From: JAENWD01 sp963837165
GTDB taxonomy: Bacteria > Acidobacteriota > Vicinamibacteria > Vicinamibacterales > JAENWD01
Reading direction: 5' to 3'
NCBI GenBank assembly: GCA_963837165.1
Contig: CAWIMD010000011.1
Location: 62,001-126,000 of the forward strand
DNA: 64,000 bases
Shown here: one piece after another, positions 1 to 8,118 of the stretch
How the letters are laid out: every line of letters begins with the position of its first letter
How positions within the stretch are numbered: the first letter of the stretch is position 1
Translations under genes and position numbers: made by a program
Notes under the pieces: generated by a model
Told to the model about the DNA's origin: nothing
Seen by the model: only the letters and a program-made list of their open reading frames with translations
Databases searched by the model: none

Positions 1-1509
1 TACGACAGGCTCGCGCACGAGTTCACGAAGCTCCTGTCCGTCGCCTTCTCCCTCACGGCGACGTTCGGAGCGTTCCTGACGTTCATGCTCATCATCCTGT
101 ATCCGAAGTTCACGAACTACCTGATGAGCGTGTTCTCTCCGACCTTTCTCCCCTACGTCCTGCTGTTCTTCTTCGAGGCCTTCTTCCTCTACGCCTACTA
201 CTACGGCTGGGGGAAGTTCCATCCGCTGGTGCATCTGGCGCTGGGGCTCGGCCTCAACCTCGTGGGCACGGCGATCATGATGATCGCGAACGCCTGGCTC
301 ACGTTCATGATGTCGCCGCGCGGGATCTCGGACTCGGGGGCGGTCCTCTCGGTCTGGGACGCCGTCTACAACTACACCTGGATGCCGATCAACGTCCATC
401 GGTTCATCGCGAACATCGCCTTCGGCGGGTCGGTCGCGGCGGCCTACGCGGCCGTCAAGTTCCTGCAGGCGGAGACCGACGAGGAGCGCGCGCACTACGA
501 CTGGATGGGATACATCGGCAACTTCGTGGCGATCAGCGCCTTCCTGCCGCTTCCCTTCGCCGGCTACTGGCTCGCGAAGGAGATCTACGCGTTCTCGCAG
601 ACGCTCGGCCTCACGATGATGGGCGGGGCGTTCTCGTGGCTCTTCATCATCCAGGCGGTCCTGATCGGGAACCTCTTCCTCGCGGCGAACTACTATCTGT
701 GGCTCGGCATGGGCCGGGTCGAGGGAGTGCAGCCGCTGCAGCGGTTCATCAAGTACCTGCTCATCGGGATCACGCTCTGCTTCATGGTGTGGGCGACGCC
801 CCGTTCGATCATCGCGACGGTCTCGGAGATCCGGGCGATGGGAGGGTCGGCGCACCCGATCCTGGGCTACCTCGGCGTGATGTCCGCCAAGAACACCGCC
901 GTGAACATCCTGATCCTCACGACCTTCATGAGCTTCCTGCTCTACCGCAGGACGGGCAAGGTGGCGACGGTGGCGTGGGCGAGGGCGGGCCATGCGGCGC
1001 AGCTCACCATCTTCGCGGCCGCCGCGGTGTTCGTCATCTTCCTCGGCGTCTACGGGTACTTCGTGGAGGCGACGGTCCGCATCCGGCTCTCGGTGCCCCA
1101 GGTCGGCTCGGTGCTGTTCGCGATGGTGTCGATCACCGCCATCGATGTCTTCCTGTTCCGCGGGGCGAAGCGGACCGGTGAGGTGCGCTGGGGGAAGATC
1201 CCGGCGATCTCGCAATACGTGCTGATCTTCATCGCGGTCACCTTCACGTGGCTCATGGGTCTCATGGGCTACGTCCGGTCCGGGCTGCGCCAGCATTGGC
1301 ATGTCTACGGCGTGATGCGCGATCGTTCCGTCGACGCGTTCACGCCCACGCTGGGCTTCGCGACCGCGGTCGTCTCGGTGACCGTGCTGATGTTCTTCGT
1401 CCTCATCGGCGTCGTGTTCTGGCTCGCGAGCCTGCACGACCGCGCGGATTTCCAGCGGCGGACCACGGCGATCCACCCCGCCGACGCGCCCGAGGCGGAA
1501 CTGACATGA
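1..1509 (+). CDS. Cytochrome bd-family oxidase subunit I-like protein (CydA-like), 5' end missing
   Basis: The frame is open from base 1, so the N-terminus lies outside the window; by comparison with E. coli CydA about 50 residues are missing, including the heme ligand His19. The visible 502 residues form about nine membrane helices. Recognisable landmarks are the helix with a conserved Glu in FFFEAFF (like E. coli Glu107), the His of VHRFIAN (codon 397-399, matching the b558 ligand His186) and LRQHW..YGVMR (1285-1299 onward) at the place of the GRQPW..YGVLR signature. My hand alignment puts Pro at the Glu99 position and Ser at the Glu445 position, and there is no long quinol-binding Q-loop. 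No CydB follows; three cytochrome c genes do, the first overlapping by ATGA. I infer a bd-like enzyme that takes electrons from cytochrome c. Family membership is fairly sure, electron donor and activity are not. Confidence 0.8.
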   Translation, partial: YDRLAHEFTKLLSVAFSLTATFGAFLTFMLIILYPKFTNYLMSVFSPTFLPYVLLFFFEAFFLYAYYYGWGKFHPLVHLALGLGLNLVGTAIMMIANAWLTFMMSPRGISDSGAVLSVWDAVYNYTWMPINVHRFIANIAFGGSVAAAYAAVKFLQAETDEERAHYDWMGYIGNFVAISAFLPLPFAGYWLAKEIYAFSQTLGLTMMGGAFSWLFIIQAVLIGNLFLAANYYLWLGMGRVEGVQPLQRFIKYLLIGITLCFMVWATPRSIIATVSEIRAMGGSAHPILGYLGVMSAKNTAVNILILTTFMSFLLYRRTGKVATVAWARAGHAAQLTIFAAAAVFVIFLGVYGYFVEATVRIRLSVPQVGSVLFAMVSITAIDVFLFRGAKRTGEVRWGKIPAISQYVLIFIAVTFTWLMGLMGYVRSGLRQHWHVYGVMRDRSVDAFTPTLGFATAVVSVTVLMFFVLIGVVFWLASLHDRADFQRRTTAIHPADAPEAELT

Positions 1510-2081
1510 CGGTCCCGGTCATCGCCCGGATCGGCGCCCTCGTGGTCGCCACGACGGCGTTTTACGCCTATGTGGGCCAGATGGTGCCGCAGAAGGAAGT
1601 GCAGCCCCCGGCCGAGATCGTGCTGAAGACCGACCTGACCACGGCCGACATGGTCGGGGTCGGCCGGCAAATCATGGAGGGCAAGGGACTCTGCTTCACG
1701 TGTCACACGATCGGGAAGACCGGCGCGCTCCGGTTCCCCGACCTCGCGGGAGTCGGGCTTCGTGCGAAGACCCGCGTCCCGGGCCTGAGCGATATCGAGT
1801 ACTTCGCCCAGACGCTGTACGAGCCCAACGCCTTCATCGTGCCGGGATTCAATCCAGGGATGCCGACCATCAACAAGCCTCCGATCGGCCTGACCGACCA
1901 GGAGATCCTCTGTGTGATGGCGTACCTCCAGTCCCTCGGCGGCACGCCGACGGTCACGCTCCAGACGAAGCACCACTACAACAGTGGCGCGGCGACGACG
2001 TCCGCCGCTCCTGCGGGCCCGGGTGCCGCGCCCGGCGCGGCGCAGCCTCCCGCCAGCGCCGGAACGGGGAGTGACCGATGA
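1506..2081 (+). CDS. Membrane-anchored mono-heme cytochrome c
   Basis: The start codon overlaps the stop of the CydA-like gene (ATGA), which fixes the start. The 191-residue product has an N-terminal hydrophobic segment (about 5-22) that could be an anchor or uncleaved signal, then one heme c site CFTCH at residues 63-67. A Met-rich segment (GFNPGMPTINKP) follows and probably supplies the sixth ligand. The last 30 residues are Ala/Pro/Gly-rich. The fold resembles the small class I cytochromes c that serve as oxidase subunits. From its overlap with the upstream gene I infer that it is a subunit or direct electron donor of the bd-like protein on the periplasmic side. No closer family name can be supported from sequence alone. 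Confidence 0.85.
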   Translation: MTVPVIARIGALVVATTAFYAYVGQMVPQKEVQPPAEIVLKTDLTTADMVGVGRQIMEGKGLCFTCHTIGKTGALRFPDLAGVGLRAKTRVPGLSDIEYFAQTLYEPNAFIVPGFNPGMPTINKPPIGLTDQEILCVMAYLQSLGGTPTVTLQTKHHYNSGAATTSAAPAGPGAAPGAAQPPASAGTGSDR

Positions 2082-2890
2082 AGATCCTGGTCGTGCTCGC
2101 CGTGGCTGCCGCGTTCGTGCTGCTTCGGTGGCTGCGGGCCAATCTGCTGCTCTGGGCCGGCGCGTGGTGGATAGGCATCTACGTGCTCCTCCGGTTCGGC
2201 TTCGAGGCTCCGATTCCCTCGTCCGTGATCACGATCTACATGGGGATCGTCTCGATCGCGATCCTGGCCTACGTGTCCTCCAGCCAGGAGCGCCGCGAGG
2301 AAGTCTCGTCGCCGCTCGTCCGCTTCATGACCGAGCGGCGGTACACACCGCTGCTCGCCGCAACGGTCGTGGCCATCCCGGCGCTCGCGGCCGCGAACGT
2401 GTACCTCCGGATGAACGCGCCGCTTCAGCCGCCTTTCTTCGCGCGGACGGTGCATCCTGCCTCGCCGTCCGAGATCACGGTGCACGACCGGAAGATCAAT
2501 CTCGACACGGGGGAGAACCCCTTCCGGCGTCTCGAGACGTCGAACCCGGCGGAGTTCCGCGCCCATGTCGAGAACGGGCGCAAAGTCTTCTACCGGAACT
2601 GCGTCTTCTGCCACGGCGACACCATGGCCGCCAACGGCATGTTCGCGCACGGGCTGGACCCGATCCCGACCAACTTCCACGACACGATCGCGCAGCTTCG
2701 CGAGACGTTCCTGTTCTGGCGGATTTCCAAGGGAGGCCCGGGGCTCCCCGACGAGGGAGGCCCGTGGGACACGGCCATGCCCTCCTGGGAGAAGTTCCTG
2801 AAAGAGGACGAGATGTGGGATGCGATCCTCTTTCTCTACGACTTCACCGGCCAGAAGCCTCGCGGCAGGGAGGAGGCCGCCGCGAAATGA
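2078..2890 (+). CDS. Multi-helix membrane cytochrome c
   Basis: ATG overlaps the previous stop (ATGA). The 270-residue product starts with three to four membrane helices (about 2-20, 22-40, 48-68 and 90-110). A periplasmic cytochrome c domain follows, with heme site CVFCH at residues 175-179 and a later PSWEKFLKEDEMWDAILFLYDF segment typical of the C-terminal helix of cytochrome c. This replaces the CydB position in gene order, but I see no sequence likeness to CydB. Its likely role is to hold the bd-like subunit and pass electrons to it. The third heme protein of the cluster overlaps its 3' end, so all four genes should be co-transcribed. Confidence 0.85.
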   Translation: MKILVVLAVAAAFVLLRWLRANLLLWAGAWWIGIYVLLRFGFEAPIPSSVITIYMGIVSIAILAYVSSSQERREEVSSPLVRFMTERRYTPLLAATVVAIPALAAANVYLRMNAPLQPPFFARTVHPASPSEITVHDRKINLDTGENPFRRLETSNPAEFRAHVENGRKVFYRNCVFCHGDTMAANGMFAHGLDPIPTNFHDTIAQLRETFLFWRISKGGPGLPDEGGPWDTAMPSWEKFLKEDEMWDAILFLYDFTGQKPRGREEAAAK

Positions 2891-4686
2891 GCTTCTGCCT
2901 GATGTCGCGTGCGCGTCTCGCGGTCCTGATTGCCTCGGTATGTGCCCTGCCGGCCGGGTCGGTGCGCGCGGCAGCTCAGGACGTCGGGACCGAGGCGCAG
3001 CGGGCCCAGGGGAAGACGCTCTACCTCAAGTACTGCTCGCAGTGCCACGGCGAGCATGGCGACGGCGAAGGGTACGCCGCTCCACATCTGCGCCCCAGAC
3101 CCCGCAATTTCACGAGCGGCAAGTTCAAGATTCGCACCACCCCCAACGGGGCGCTCCCCACCCATCAGGACCTCGTCAACGTCATCAGGCGCGGCATGCC
3201 CTACAGCTCGATGCCCGCCTGGCCCAACTTCTCCGACGACGAAGTCTCGGACCTCGCGTACTTCGTCACGACCTTCTCCGCCGACTTCTCCAGGGCCGAG
3301 AACGTGCCCAAGCCCGTCGCCCTGCCGAGTGCTCCGACCGCGACGCCGCAGTCCGTCGAGCTGGGGAAGAAGCTCTACGCCGACACGGGCTGCGCAAAGT
3401 GTCATGGGACGGTCGGCCGCGGCGACGGAACATCGGCGCCTACCCTGACGGACGACTGGGGCCATCCGATTCGGCCGGCGGACCTTGCACACCGCTGGAC
3501 GTTCCGGGGAGGGGCGTCCCGCGAGGACATCTTCAGGACGATGAGCACCGGGCTCAACGGCACGCCCATGCCGTCGTTCGCCGACTCCCTGACGCCCGAG
3601 CAGCGATGGGCCGTCACGGACTTCATCGCCTCGCTCTCGGAGAGCGAGACGCCAGGCTACACGAACCTCGTCATCGCCAGGCACGTGCAGGATCCGATTG
3701 ATCTCGCCAAGGGGGCCGCGAGCTTCGCCTCCGCTCCCGTGGCCCGCTTTCCCATCGTCGGCCAGATCATGGAGCCGGGACGCTCGTTCCACCCGCCCGC
3801 GACGAGCGTGGACGTTCAGGCAATTTACGATGCGGATTCCCTGGCCCTGCTCGTTCGCTGGCACGACATGAGCGCGCAGAAGACAGGGAAGAACGGGCCG
3901 TCGCTTCCCGTGCCGCTCGAGGAGGAAGAGGAAACGGCCACACCGGCGGGCGAGAGTGGCGGTGCCGGCGGCGAGGGTTCGACGGGGGGCGTCTTCGGCG
4001 ATGCGGAGGTCGCGCCGGCCCAGGCCGCGCAGAATCCCTTTGCGGAAGAGGAGGCGCCGGCCGCCCCGCCATCCGAATTCTCCGACGCGGTCGCGATCCA
4101 GATTCCGTCGCAGACGCCGACAGGCGCTCGGAAGCCCTACTTCATCTTCGGCGACGGCCAGAACCCGGTGGATCTCTGGTTCTTCGATCTCGCCCGCCCC
4201 GATCCGCTCCAGTTCACCGGCAAGGGAAGCGGGGACATCGCTCCCAACGCCACCGGCGACCTCACCGGGACGGCGAGCTACGAGCAGGGAGAATGGTCGG
4301 TCATCTTCAAGCGGCCCCTTCGGGCCACTTCCGGCGCCCCGTTCACGCCCGGAGAGTTCCTGCCCATTGCCTTCTCGGTCTGGGACGGCTTCTCGCGCGA
4401 GCGTGGCAACAGGCGCGGCCTCACGGTCTGGAACTCCATCTACGTCGAGCCGGAAGTGGTCCCGTCGGCCGTCGGTCCGATGGTGAAGACGGCGCTGTTC
4501 ATTCTCGTCGTCGAGCTGGGCGTGATCGGCTGGGTGCGGCGGCGTTACGGCGCGCGTACCCAGGCGGGATCCGGCCATGGGTGTGTAAGAGGAACGAAAC
4601 ATGTCAATTCCCAACCCCCAACTCCCAACTCCCGAAGGCGCGTACCTTGGACGTTGGGAATTGGAAGTTGGGAGTTTGGAGGTTAG
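2887..4686 (+). CDS. Diheme cytochrome c fused to ethylbenzene dehydrogenase-type heme-binding domain
   Basis: ATG overlaps the previous stop. The product has 599 residues: signal peptide about 1-30, two cytochrome c domains with CSQCH (50-54) and CAKCH (169-173), an acidic Ala/Pro/Glu linker (about 340-400), and a beta-rich domain (about 255-530, with DLWFFDLARPDPLQF) like the gamma subunit of ethylbenzene/DMSO-type dehydrogenases, which binds heme b. One C-terminal membrane helix (VKTALFILVVELGVIGW) anchors it. The last 35 or so residues are translated from a GTTGGGA-type repeat array and end in SWEFGG, so the natural stop was probably lost to the repeat. It is the last gene of the overlapping heme-protein set and probably relays electrons into the bd-like complex. 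Confidence 0.85.
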   Translation: MSFCLMSRARLAVLIASVCALPAGSVRAAAQDVGTEAQRAQGKTLYLKYCSQCHGEHGDGEGYAAPHLRPRPRNFTSGKFKIRTTPNGALPTHQDLVNVIRRGMPYSSMPAWPNFSDDEVSDLAYFVTTFSADFSRAENVPKPVALPSAPTATPQSVELGKKLYADTGCAKCHGTVGRGDGTSAPTLTDDWGHPIRPADLAHRWTFRGGASREDIFRTMSTGLNGTPMPSFADSLTPEQRWAVTDFIASLSESETPGYTNLVIARHVQDPIDLAKGAASFASAPVARFPIVGQIMEPGRSFHPPATSVDVQAIYDADSLALLVRWHDMSAQKTGKNGPSLPVPLEEEEETATPAGESGGAGGEGSTGGVFGDAEVAPAQAAQNPFAEEEAPAAPPSEFSDAVAIQIPSQTPTGARKPYFIFGDGQNPVDLWFFDLARPDPLQFTGKGSGDIAPNATGDLTGTASYEQGEWSVIFKRPLRATSGAPFTPGEFLPIAFSVWDGFSRERGNRRGLTVWNSIYVEPEVVPSAVGPMVKTALFILVVELGVIGWVRRRYGARTQAGSGHGCVRGTKHVNSQPPTPNSRRRVPWTLGIGSWEFGG

Positions 4687-4694
4687 GTGTTGGC
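4605..4694. repeat. Heptamer inverted-repeat array 1 (TCCCAAC arm, core, GTTGGGA arm)
   Basis: Left arm 4605-4634 is a run of TCCCAAC-type 7-mers; right arm 4651-4694 is a run of GTTGGGA-type 7-mers with variants. About 16 bases lie between them, so the RNA can fold into a long imperfect hairpin. The array overlaps the 3' end of the diheme cytochrome frame and sits 24 bases before the next start codon. Confidence 0.9.
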
Positions 4695-4718
4695 CTTCTA
4701 GGCCATCGGAGCATTCGA

Positions 4719-6740
4719 ATGTACAAGAGCATCTACGTTCCCGTCGATAATTCAGACCACTCCAACCGCGCCGTCTCGTGCGCGATCGGCCTGGGCAAGG
4801 CGTTCTCGGCGAAACTGGTCGGCTGCCATGTATACGCGGCCAAACTCCACGACTATCGCTTCAGGCAGATGGAGTACACGCTGCCCGAGGAGTACATCGA
4901 CGAGGTGGAGCTGGAGCGCCAGCGCAAGATCCACGACAGCCTGATCACCATGGGCCTCAAGCTCATCTCCGACAGCTACCTCGACGGCATGTCGCGCCTC
5001 TGCACGGAGTCGAGCCTCGCGTTCGAGCCCCGGATGATGGACGGGAAGCATCACACCGAGATTCTCAAGGACCTCGCCGGCTCGGAGCACGACCTGGTCG
5101 TGATCGGCGCGCTGGGGATCGGACGCGCGCGCGACAGCGTGATCGGCTCGGTCTGCGAACGCGTCGCCCGCCAGTGCGACCGCGATGTCTGGGTCGTCAA
5201 GCACGTCCCGGAGGCGGGCGAGGAGGAGCGGGACACGATCCTGGTCGGCGTCGACGGCAGTCCGCAGTCGTTCGGCGCCCTGATGACCGCCGTCGATCTG
5301 GCACGCACGTTCGGCAAGAAGGTCGAAGCGATCGCCGTGTACGACCCGTATCTCCACTACTCCGTCTTCAACGGCATCGTCAACGTCCTCACCGAGCAGG
5401 CGGCGAAGGTGTTCCGATTCGAGGAGCAGAATCAGCTCCACGAGGAGATCATCGACACCGGGCTCGCGCAGATCTACCAGTCCCATCTCGAGGTGGGCGA
5501 GCGCATGGCGGGCGAGGCGGGCGTCGGGATCGGGAAGACGCTCCTCGACGGCAAGCCCTTCCAGAAGATCCTCGACCACGCGCGCAAGACGAATCCCTGG
5601 CTCGTCGTGGTGGGGAGGATTGGCGTCCACAGCCCCAAGGACGAGACTGGACTGGGGAGCAACGCCGAGAACATCCTCCGCGGCGCGCCCTGCGATGTCC
5701 TCCTCTCGACGCGCCTCGAGGTGCCCCGGCTCGACGTGCGCGCCGAGGAGACCGTGCGCTGGACGCCCGAAGCCGAGGCGCGGATGCAGCACGTGCCCGA
5801 GCAGGTCAAGGGCATCGCCCGCACGGGCGTCCTGCGGCTGGCGCTCGAGAAGGGCCATTCGGTGATCACGAGCGCGGTGATCGACGACGCCATGGATCGG
5901 TTCATGCCGAAGAGCGCGTCGGCCGCGACCAGGGCGCTGGCAGAGGCCGTGGCCCTCGAGCGCGCGAAGTCCGGCCCGGTGTCGATGTGCCGGGCCTGTG
6001 GCGTCACCGCCACGCAGAGCGACGCCGTGAGGTGCACCGTCTGCGGCGCCACGGATTTCGAAGTGATCTCCCGGGAGACCATCGAGAAGATCGCGGAGGT
6101 CGAGGGCGGACTCCAGGAAGAGACCACCTACGACGGGCGGAAGCTCCGGTGGTCCGAGGACGCCAGGAAGGGCCTCTGGAGCATGAAGAACGCGTACCAG
6201 CGCCGCCGGGTGAAGGCGCGGGTCGAGAAGCGCGCCCGCATGATGAAGCTCGACGCGATCACGCTCGACTTCGCGCGGCAGGTGATCGAAGAGGAGACCG
6301 GCACACCTCTGGAGATTGGCGTGGGCCGCGCCGGCGTCGTCGAAGCGCCGGCGAAGGCGGGCGAGCAAGCGTCAGAGAACGGCGCGAAGCTCATCGCCCG
6401 CGACGACAAGAAGAACCCGTTGATCTCGAGCTTCGACTGGACCGCGGAGGGCGCACAACGGATCCTCCGCGTCCCGGCCGGGTACATGCGGAACAAGACG
6501 CAGGAGCGGATCGAGGAGCTTGCGCGGGAGCGCAGCGCCGCGGCGATCGATCTTGCGCTCGTCGAAGAGGGCATCGAGATCGGCAAGCGGATGATGGCCG
6601 AGATGATCGCGACCTACTCGCCCCCGGGCGCGAGCCCAGGCGTCGCGACGACGGCCTCCACTGCCGCCACCGCGGACCCGCCCGCGGCGTCTCCGGCCGG
6701 CAGCGGGAGCGGCTATCTCAACGAGGTGAGGCCGCGATAA
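4719..6740 (+). CDS. Tandem universal-stress protein with three PCP_red-like domains and a zinc ribbon
   Basis: The 673-residue product has two UspA domains (about 1-160 and 170-330; VPVDNS and VGVDGS starts, the second with GSNAENILRGAPCDVLL at the nucleotide-binding end). Next is a PCP_red-like domain (about 346-395, VRWTPEAEARMQHVPEQV), a two-CxxC zinc ribbon (about 425-445, CRACG..CTVCG), and two more PCP_red-like copies (about 476-525 and 571-625, starting LRWSEDA and FDWTAEG). PCP_red is the small helical domain at the C-terminus of BchB/ChlB. The tail is Ala/Pro-rich. It follows the heme-protein genes and shares PCP_red with two more genes at 9125 and 9714, so I infer a common job, perhaps tetrapyrrole or metal-centre handling under stress. 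The domain architecture is clear; the function is not. Confidence 0.85.
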   Translation: MYKSIYVPVDNSDHSNRAVSCAIGLGKAFSAKLVGCHVYAAKLHDYRFRQMEYTLPEEYIDEVELERQRKIHDSLITMGLKLISDSYLDGMSRLCTESSLAFEPRMMDGKHHTEILKDLAGSEHDLVVIGALGIGRARDSVIGSVCERVARQCDRDVWVVKHVPEAGEEERDTILVGVDGSPQSFGALMTAVDLARTFGKKVEAIAVYDPYLHYSVFNGIVNVLTEQAAKVFRFEEQNQLHEEIIDTGLAQIYQSHLEVGERMAGEAGVGIGKTLLDGKPFQKILDHARKTNPWLVVVGRIGVHSPKDETGLGSNAENILRGAPCDVLLSTRLEVPRLDVRAEETVRWTPEAEARMQHVPEQVKGIARTGVLRLALEKGHSVITSAVIDDAMDRFMPKSASAATRALAEAVALERAKSGPVSMCRACGVTATQSDAVRCTVCGATDFEVISRETIEKIAEVEGGLQEETTYDGRKLRWSEDARKGLWSMKNAYQRRRVKARVEKRARMMKLDAITLDFARQVIEEETGTPLEIGVGRAGVVEAPAKAGEQASENGAKLIARDDKKNPLISSFDWTAEGAQRILRVPAGYMRNKTQERIEELARERSAAAIDLALVEEGIEIGKRMMAEMIATYSPPGASPGVATTASTAATADPPAASPAGSGSGYLNEVRPR

Positions 6741-6856
6741 TTCCCAACTCCCAACTCCCAACTCCCAACTCCAGATCTCGATCTCCCGAGGGTCCGGGCG
6801 TGAGTTTGGCGTTGGGAGTGGGCGGTTGGGAGTTGGAAGTTGGGCGTTGGGAGTTA
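6741..6856. repeat. Heptamer inverted-repeat array 2
   Basis: Left arm 6741-6772 carries four near-perfect TCCCAAC units directly after the stop codon of the stress protein. The core is 6773-6803. Right arm 6804-6856 has about seven GTTGGGA units and ends six bases before the GTG start of the next gene. Both strands of the spacer are therefore repeat arms, and the predicted hairpin fills the whole intergenic region. Confidence 0.93.
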
Positions 6857-6861
6857 CCGGC

Positions 6862-7749
6862 GTGAGCTCCTATCGCTTCTGCCGCACGGACGACATTCCG
6901 CTTCTCGTGGACGCGCTGAATCGGTGCTGGTCCCCGTACTTTCCCGACGATCGGCCCGAGACGCCCGCCGGGTTCAAACGGTCGATCCGCGACCTCCAGG
7001 TCTGGTGCAGCAGCTGCATGGTCGCCTTCGCTGGCGAGGACCCGATTGGCGTCCTGATTGGCGCCAAGCGGCCGTCCGGGACGCTCGTTCAGAGGATTGC
7101 CGTCCACCCCGATCATCGACGACAGGGGCATGCCCGTCACCTGCTCGGCTCGCTCGGCTCGAAGCTCGCGATTCTCGGGCCCCCGCGCATCGTCGCTGAA
7201 GTCCCCGAGACGCTCGTCCCTGCCTGCGAGCTGTTCAGCGCCAGCGGCTTCGTCCGGGAAGCGCTGCTGACGGATTACGTCTGGCACGAAGCAGGGCCGC
7301 ACGGTAACGAAGACGTCGCCGGCCGGTACGTCATCCCCGTCACCCTGGACGATCTTGCCGCCAACGGTCTGGTCGGAGAGCCGCCTTCGCCGTTGGCTTC
7401 GGCGAGCCAGGGGCGTCCAGCGGTGTGCTGGGAGCGCTCCATCGAGACCCTCACGGCGAGGAAGGACGACATCGCAGGGCTCGCGGTGGCTTCCGACGAG
7501 GGAATCGAGGCGTACGTCATCTACGTCGCGCGCGAGGTCGGAGCGGAGATCGTGTCGCTCCGCTCACTCGTCGATGACGATGCCGTCCGCCTGAAGCACC
7601 TGCTCTCCGGGCTGCGCGCGCGGGGCATCGGACCCCTGCGGTTCCCCAAGGTGCACCCGGACGAGATCTCGACGGAGTGCCTCGAGTCGCTCGGTTTCCG
7701 TCCTGCCGGCGCGCACGTGCTGTACGCGGCCGCCGTCCGCGCCCGCTGA
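6862..7749 (+). CDS. GNAT-family N-acetyltransferase
   Basis: I chose GTG at 6862 because an upstream ATG at 6826 lies inside the heptamer array and would add only repeat-derived residues. The 295-residue product begins SSYRFCRTDDIPLLVDALNRCW and has the acetyl-CoA pyrophosphate loop as RRQGHARHLL near residues 88-97, preceded by QRIAVHPDH, which is typical of GNAT beta4-alpha3. The second half is a less conserved domain. It also contains PPSPLASASQGRP, which looks like a translated palindromic insert (7382-7410). The substrate cannot be told. It lies inside the PCP_red gene group, but whether it works with it is open. Confidence 0.75.
   Translation: MSSYRFCRTDDIPLLVDALNRCWSPYFPDDRPETPAGFKRSIRDLQVWCSSCMVAFAGEDPIGVLIGAKRPSGTLVQRIAVHPDHRRQGHARHLLGSLGSKLAILGPPRIVAEVPETLVPACELFSASGFVREALLTDYVWHEAGPHGNEDVAGRYVIPVTLDDLAANGLVGEPPSPLASASQGRPAVCWERSIETLTARKDDIAGLAVASDEGIEAYVIYVAREVGAEIVSLRSLVDDDAVRLKHLLSGLRARGIGPLRFPKVHPDEISTECLESLGFRPAGAHVLYAAAVRAR
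7382..7410. repeat. Short palindromic insert in the GNAT gene
   Basis: GCCTTCGCCGTTGGCTTCGG followed by CGAGCCAGG forms an imperfect inverted repeat inside the reading frame and encodes a low-complexity PSPLASASQGR segment. A related element with CTTCGGCGAGG lies at 9320-9347 in another gene of the same group. Confidence 0.5.
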
Positions 7750-7768
7750 TCCGGATAGACTTCCTCCC

Positions 7769-8071
7769 ATGACCGACTCCGAAGACGCATTCGCCCGGCG
7801 GGCGGTCCGCCGCAAGGGGCTGTTCCTCAAGCTGTCCGTGGCCAGCCTGATCGTCGCGGCGGGTCTCGTCGTGCTGTACTCGACCTTCTGGTGGCGGGAC
7901 CACAGCTACGCTGTCGGGCCGCGGGCGGTCATCATCCTGCTCATCCTCCTCAACGCCCGACAGAACCTCCGTCAGGTACAGGTACGCGGGCGTGCTGGAG
8001 CAGCTCCTGCCCCGCGAACCCACCCCGCGATGACCCGGGATCCGATGGCCCGAGCGGGCGCGGCGTTGTAA
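7769..8071 (+). CDS. Small membrane protein with probable 3' frameshift
   Basis: The frame encodes MTDSEDAFARRAVRRKG, then two hydrophobic segments (about 20-40 and 48-60), then ARQNLRQ. After base about 7974 the reading frame as given runs into an unlikely Arg/Ala/Pro tail. The +1 frame continues as YRYAGVLEQLLPREPTPR and stops at 8033, which reads as a far more natural continuation. A doubled CAGGTA at 7973-7984 sits exactly at the switch point, so either a small indel in the genome or a sequencing error is likely. I do not recognise the family. It has no visible Shine-Dalgarno sequence and lies in a 370-base gap between the GNAT and Mrp genes. Confidence 0.5.
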   Translation: MTDSEDAFARRAVRRKGLFLKLSVASLIVAAGLVVLYSTFWWRDHSYAVGPRAVIILLILLNARQNLRQVQVRGRAGAAPAPRTHPAMTRDPMARAGAAL

Positions 8072-8118
8072 GCTATCGGCGACCCTGGGCAACGCTGACG
8101 GGTCGGAACGCCACCACC

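Noticed and set aside
1..1509. Canonical cytochrome bd quinol oxidase subunit I
   Set aside because: The GRQPW signature, Q-loop and partner CydB are not seen; cytochrome c genes follow instead.
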